Assembly: GCA_902556505.1 (NCBI GenBank)
Contig: CACDWM010000002.1
Coordinates: 62,001-126,000, forward strand
DNA length: 64,000 nt
Direction: 5' to 3'
Origin: an uncultured Pelagibacteraceae bacterium
GTDB lineage: Bacteria > Pseudomonadota > Alphaproteobacteria > Pelagibacterales > Pelagibacteraceae
This document shows positions 62,563-64,000 of the stretch, piece by piece (the stretch's first letter is position 1; each line of letters starts with the position of its first letter). A model generated the notes under the pieces. It did no database searches, was not told the origin of the DNA, and saw only the letters and a list, made by a program, of their open reading frames with translations. The position numbers and the translations under genes were made by a program.

Positions 62563-63969
62563 TTAGCTACTGTAATACATCTCAAACTCTACAGGATGAG
62601 GTGCATGTTCAAATTTGTGAATTTCTTCAAACTTAAGAGCAATGTAAGCATCAATCTGATCGTCAGTAAAGACACCGCCTTGAGTTAAAAACTCTCTGTC
62701 TTTATCTAAACTTTCCATTGCTTCTCTTAAAGAACCACAAACTGTTGGGATAGCTTTAACTTCTTCAGGTGGTAATTCATATAAATCTTTATCAAAAGAC
62801 TCACCAGGATGAATTTTATTTTTAATTCCATCAATTCCAGCCATCAACATAGCTGCGAAAGTTAAATACGGGTTTCCGGCAGCATCAGGGAATCTAATCT
62901 CACATCTTGCACCTTTTTTGCTTAATGTGATCGGTATTCTACAAGAAGCAGATCTATTTCTTGCTGAATATGCAAGAAGAACTGGAGCTTCAAAGCCTGG
63001 AATCAATCTTTTGTAACTGTTTGTTGTAGAGTTAGCAAAAGCATTAATTGCTTTAGCGTGTTTTAGAATTCCACCAATATAATGTAATGCGGTTTCACTT
63101 AATCCAGAATACGCATCACCTGAAAACACTGGAGTATCACCTTTCCAAATGGATTGATGGATGTGCATACCTGAACCATTGTCACCAGCAACTGGCTTTG
63201 GCATAAAAGTTGCAGTTTTTCCAAATGAATGTGTAACCATTTGAACAACATATTTATATAATTGCACGTTGTCAGCTTGGTTTACTAAAGTTCCAAAATA
63301 CATTCCAAGCTCGTGCTGACTAGGAGCAACTTCATGGTGATGTTTTTCAACTTTAATACCAACTTCTTTCAAATTTTTAAGATATTCACCACGCATATCT
63401 TGTTCACTATCAACTGGTGGTACTGGGAAATATCCTCCTTTAATTTGAGGTCTATGACCCATATTTCCATTTTCATATTCTTTACCTGAATTGTAAGGAC
63501 CTTCTTTACTATCTAATTTAAATCCACACTCATTCATATCATTTTTGATTCTTACATCGTCAAAAACAAAAAATTCGGGCTCAGGTCCAAAAAAAGCTTT
63601 ATCACCTATACCTGAAGCTTTTAAATATTCTTCAGCTTTTTTAGCAACACCTCTAGGATCTCTTTCATAAGGATCTTTTTTAATTGCATCTAGAATGTCA
63701 CAAAACAAAACCACAGTATTATGAGACGTAAAAGGATCCATGAACATTCTTGCATTATCAGGTTTTAAAATCATGTCAGACTCATTAATTGCTTTCCAAC
63801 CAGCAATAGACGAACCGTCAAAAAATACACCTTCATTCAACATACCTTCATCAACTATTGAAGCATCCATTGTTAAGTGTTGAAGTTTTCCCCTTGGATC
63901 AGTGAATCTTAGATCCACAAATTCTGCCTCTTTTTCTTTGATAAATTTTAATACGTTTGCTGCACTCAT
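62563..63969 (-). CDS. glnA: Glutamine synthetase, type I
   Basis: Ammonium assimilation enzyme, 468 residues, dodecameric GSI-beta type. Seen: [18 protein letters not shown] near 49-66, catalytic-domain metal residues in [37 protein letters not shown], and the adenylylation site Tyr397 (DLYELPPEE, the same number as in E. coli), so it should be regulated by GlnE. A good Shine-Dalgarno (minus strand GGAGA) precedes the ATG. The 31 bases left at the window edge could hold the tail of an upstream gene; glnB is the usual neighbour but cannot be confirmed. Confidence 0.97.
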   Translation of the reverse strand: MSAANVLKFIKEKEAEFVDLRFTDPRGKLQHLTMDASIVDEGMLNEGVFFDGSSIAGWKAINESDMILKPDNARMFMDPFTSHNTVVLFCDILDAIKKDPYERDPRGVAKKAEEYLKASGIGDKAFFGPEPEFFVFDDVRIKNDMNECGFKLDSKEGPYNSGKEYENGNMGHRPQIKGGYFPVPPVDSEQDMRGEYLKNLKEVGIKVEKHHHEVAPSQHELGMYFGTLVNQADNVQLYKYVVQMVTHSFGKTATFMPKPVAGDNGSGMHIHQSIWKGDTPVFSGDAYSGLSETALHYIGGILKHAKAINAFANSTTNSYKRLIPGFEAPVLLAYSARNRSASCRIPITLSKKGARCEIRFPDAAGNPYLTFAAMLMAGIDGIKNKIHPGESFDKDLYELPPEEVKAIPTVCGSLREAMESLDKDREFLTQGGVFTDDQIDAYIALKFEEIHKFEHAPHPVEFEMYYSS

Positions 63970-64000
63970 TTTGTCTCCTATGTAATTTTGTCTGGCCTAA

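Noticed and set aside
63970..64000. Possible end of an upstream glnB gene at the right edge
   Set aside because: One minus-strand frame gives only six codons before a stop; too short to identify any gene.
1..64000. tRNA/rRNA genes, riboswitches, CRISPR arrays, insertion sequences
   Set aside because: Gaps are all under about 140 bases and none shows cloverleaf, array or terminal-repeat structure by eye; a covariance-model search would settle small RNAs.

Overview
This window looks like a piece of a streamlined, very AT-rich alphaproteobacterial genome of the SAR11 / Pelagibacterales type. The lineage is inferred from several traits seen together: extreme AT content, intergenic gaps mostly under 100 bases, many overlapping genes, Lys/Asn/Ile-rich proteins, and alphaproteobacterial marker genes (NDUFA12-type complex I subunit, DUF2155 protein, HdaA-like DnaA homologue, lptD-surA-pdxA-rsmA gene order). 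I see no tRNA or rRNA genes, CRISPR arrays, insertion sequences, prophage or replication origin. No gene-free stretch exceeds about 140 bases.

Layout. 1-3184 (+): a 5'-truncated DMT transporter, creatinase and a glycine (arginine:glycine) amidinotransferase, a compact guanidino-compound operon. 3185-6866: two unknown minus-strand genes, then a secreted FG-GAP/UnbV protein, a secreted Cys-rich protein and phosphatidylcholine synthase. 6875-9780 (-): a phytanoyl-CoA-dioxygenase-like enzyme with two Gfo/Idh/MocA dehydrogenases. 9828-10274 (+): a lone MOSC protein. 10271-23088 (-): a 13-gene run, rpsF-rpsR-rplI-dnaB-MMPL-cvpA-purF-HD-gshA-gshB-fkbM-DMT-MFS. 23176-25765 (+): fabD-fabG-acpP-gmk. 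25754-33257 (-): lptF-lptG-lptD-surA-pdxA-rsmA, for outer-membrane LPS export and maturation plus PLP synthesis and rRNA methylation. 33319-35176 (+): pepA-ndk. 35166-36753 (-): purM-purN. 36765-40287 (+): DUF2066-hdaA-aspS. 40289-41113 (-): a stand-alone NrdJ C-terminal domain. 41228-41957 (+): NDUFA12-DUF2155. 41954-44165 (-): aroQ-accB-accC. 44182-45175 (+): thiS-thiG. 45168-46985 (-): RNase E/G. 47086-52942 (+): PBP1A, prfB (read through a programmed +1 frameshift) and a large AsmA-like protein. 52939-56009: tyrS (-), anmK (+), an alpha/beta hydrolase (-). 56147-62553 (+): an iscR-like regulator followed by sufB-C-D-S-U-T-A and a small unknown ORF. 62563-63969 (-): glnA.

Most of the content is housekeeping. 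Points worth a second look: the creatinase/amidinotransferase pair; the dioxygenase/double-dehydrogenase operon; the prfB recoding site; an Rrf2 regulator with RirA-like cysteine spacing, preceded by a perfect TGA-N9-TCA operator; a ThiS Gly-Gly tail whose codons form the thiG ribosome-binding site; an RNase E without its zinc-link motif; a free-standing class II ribonucleotide-reductase C-terminal domain; and convergent gene pairs whose opposite stop codons share one TTAA.
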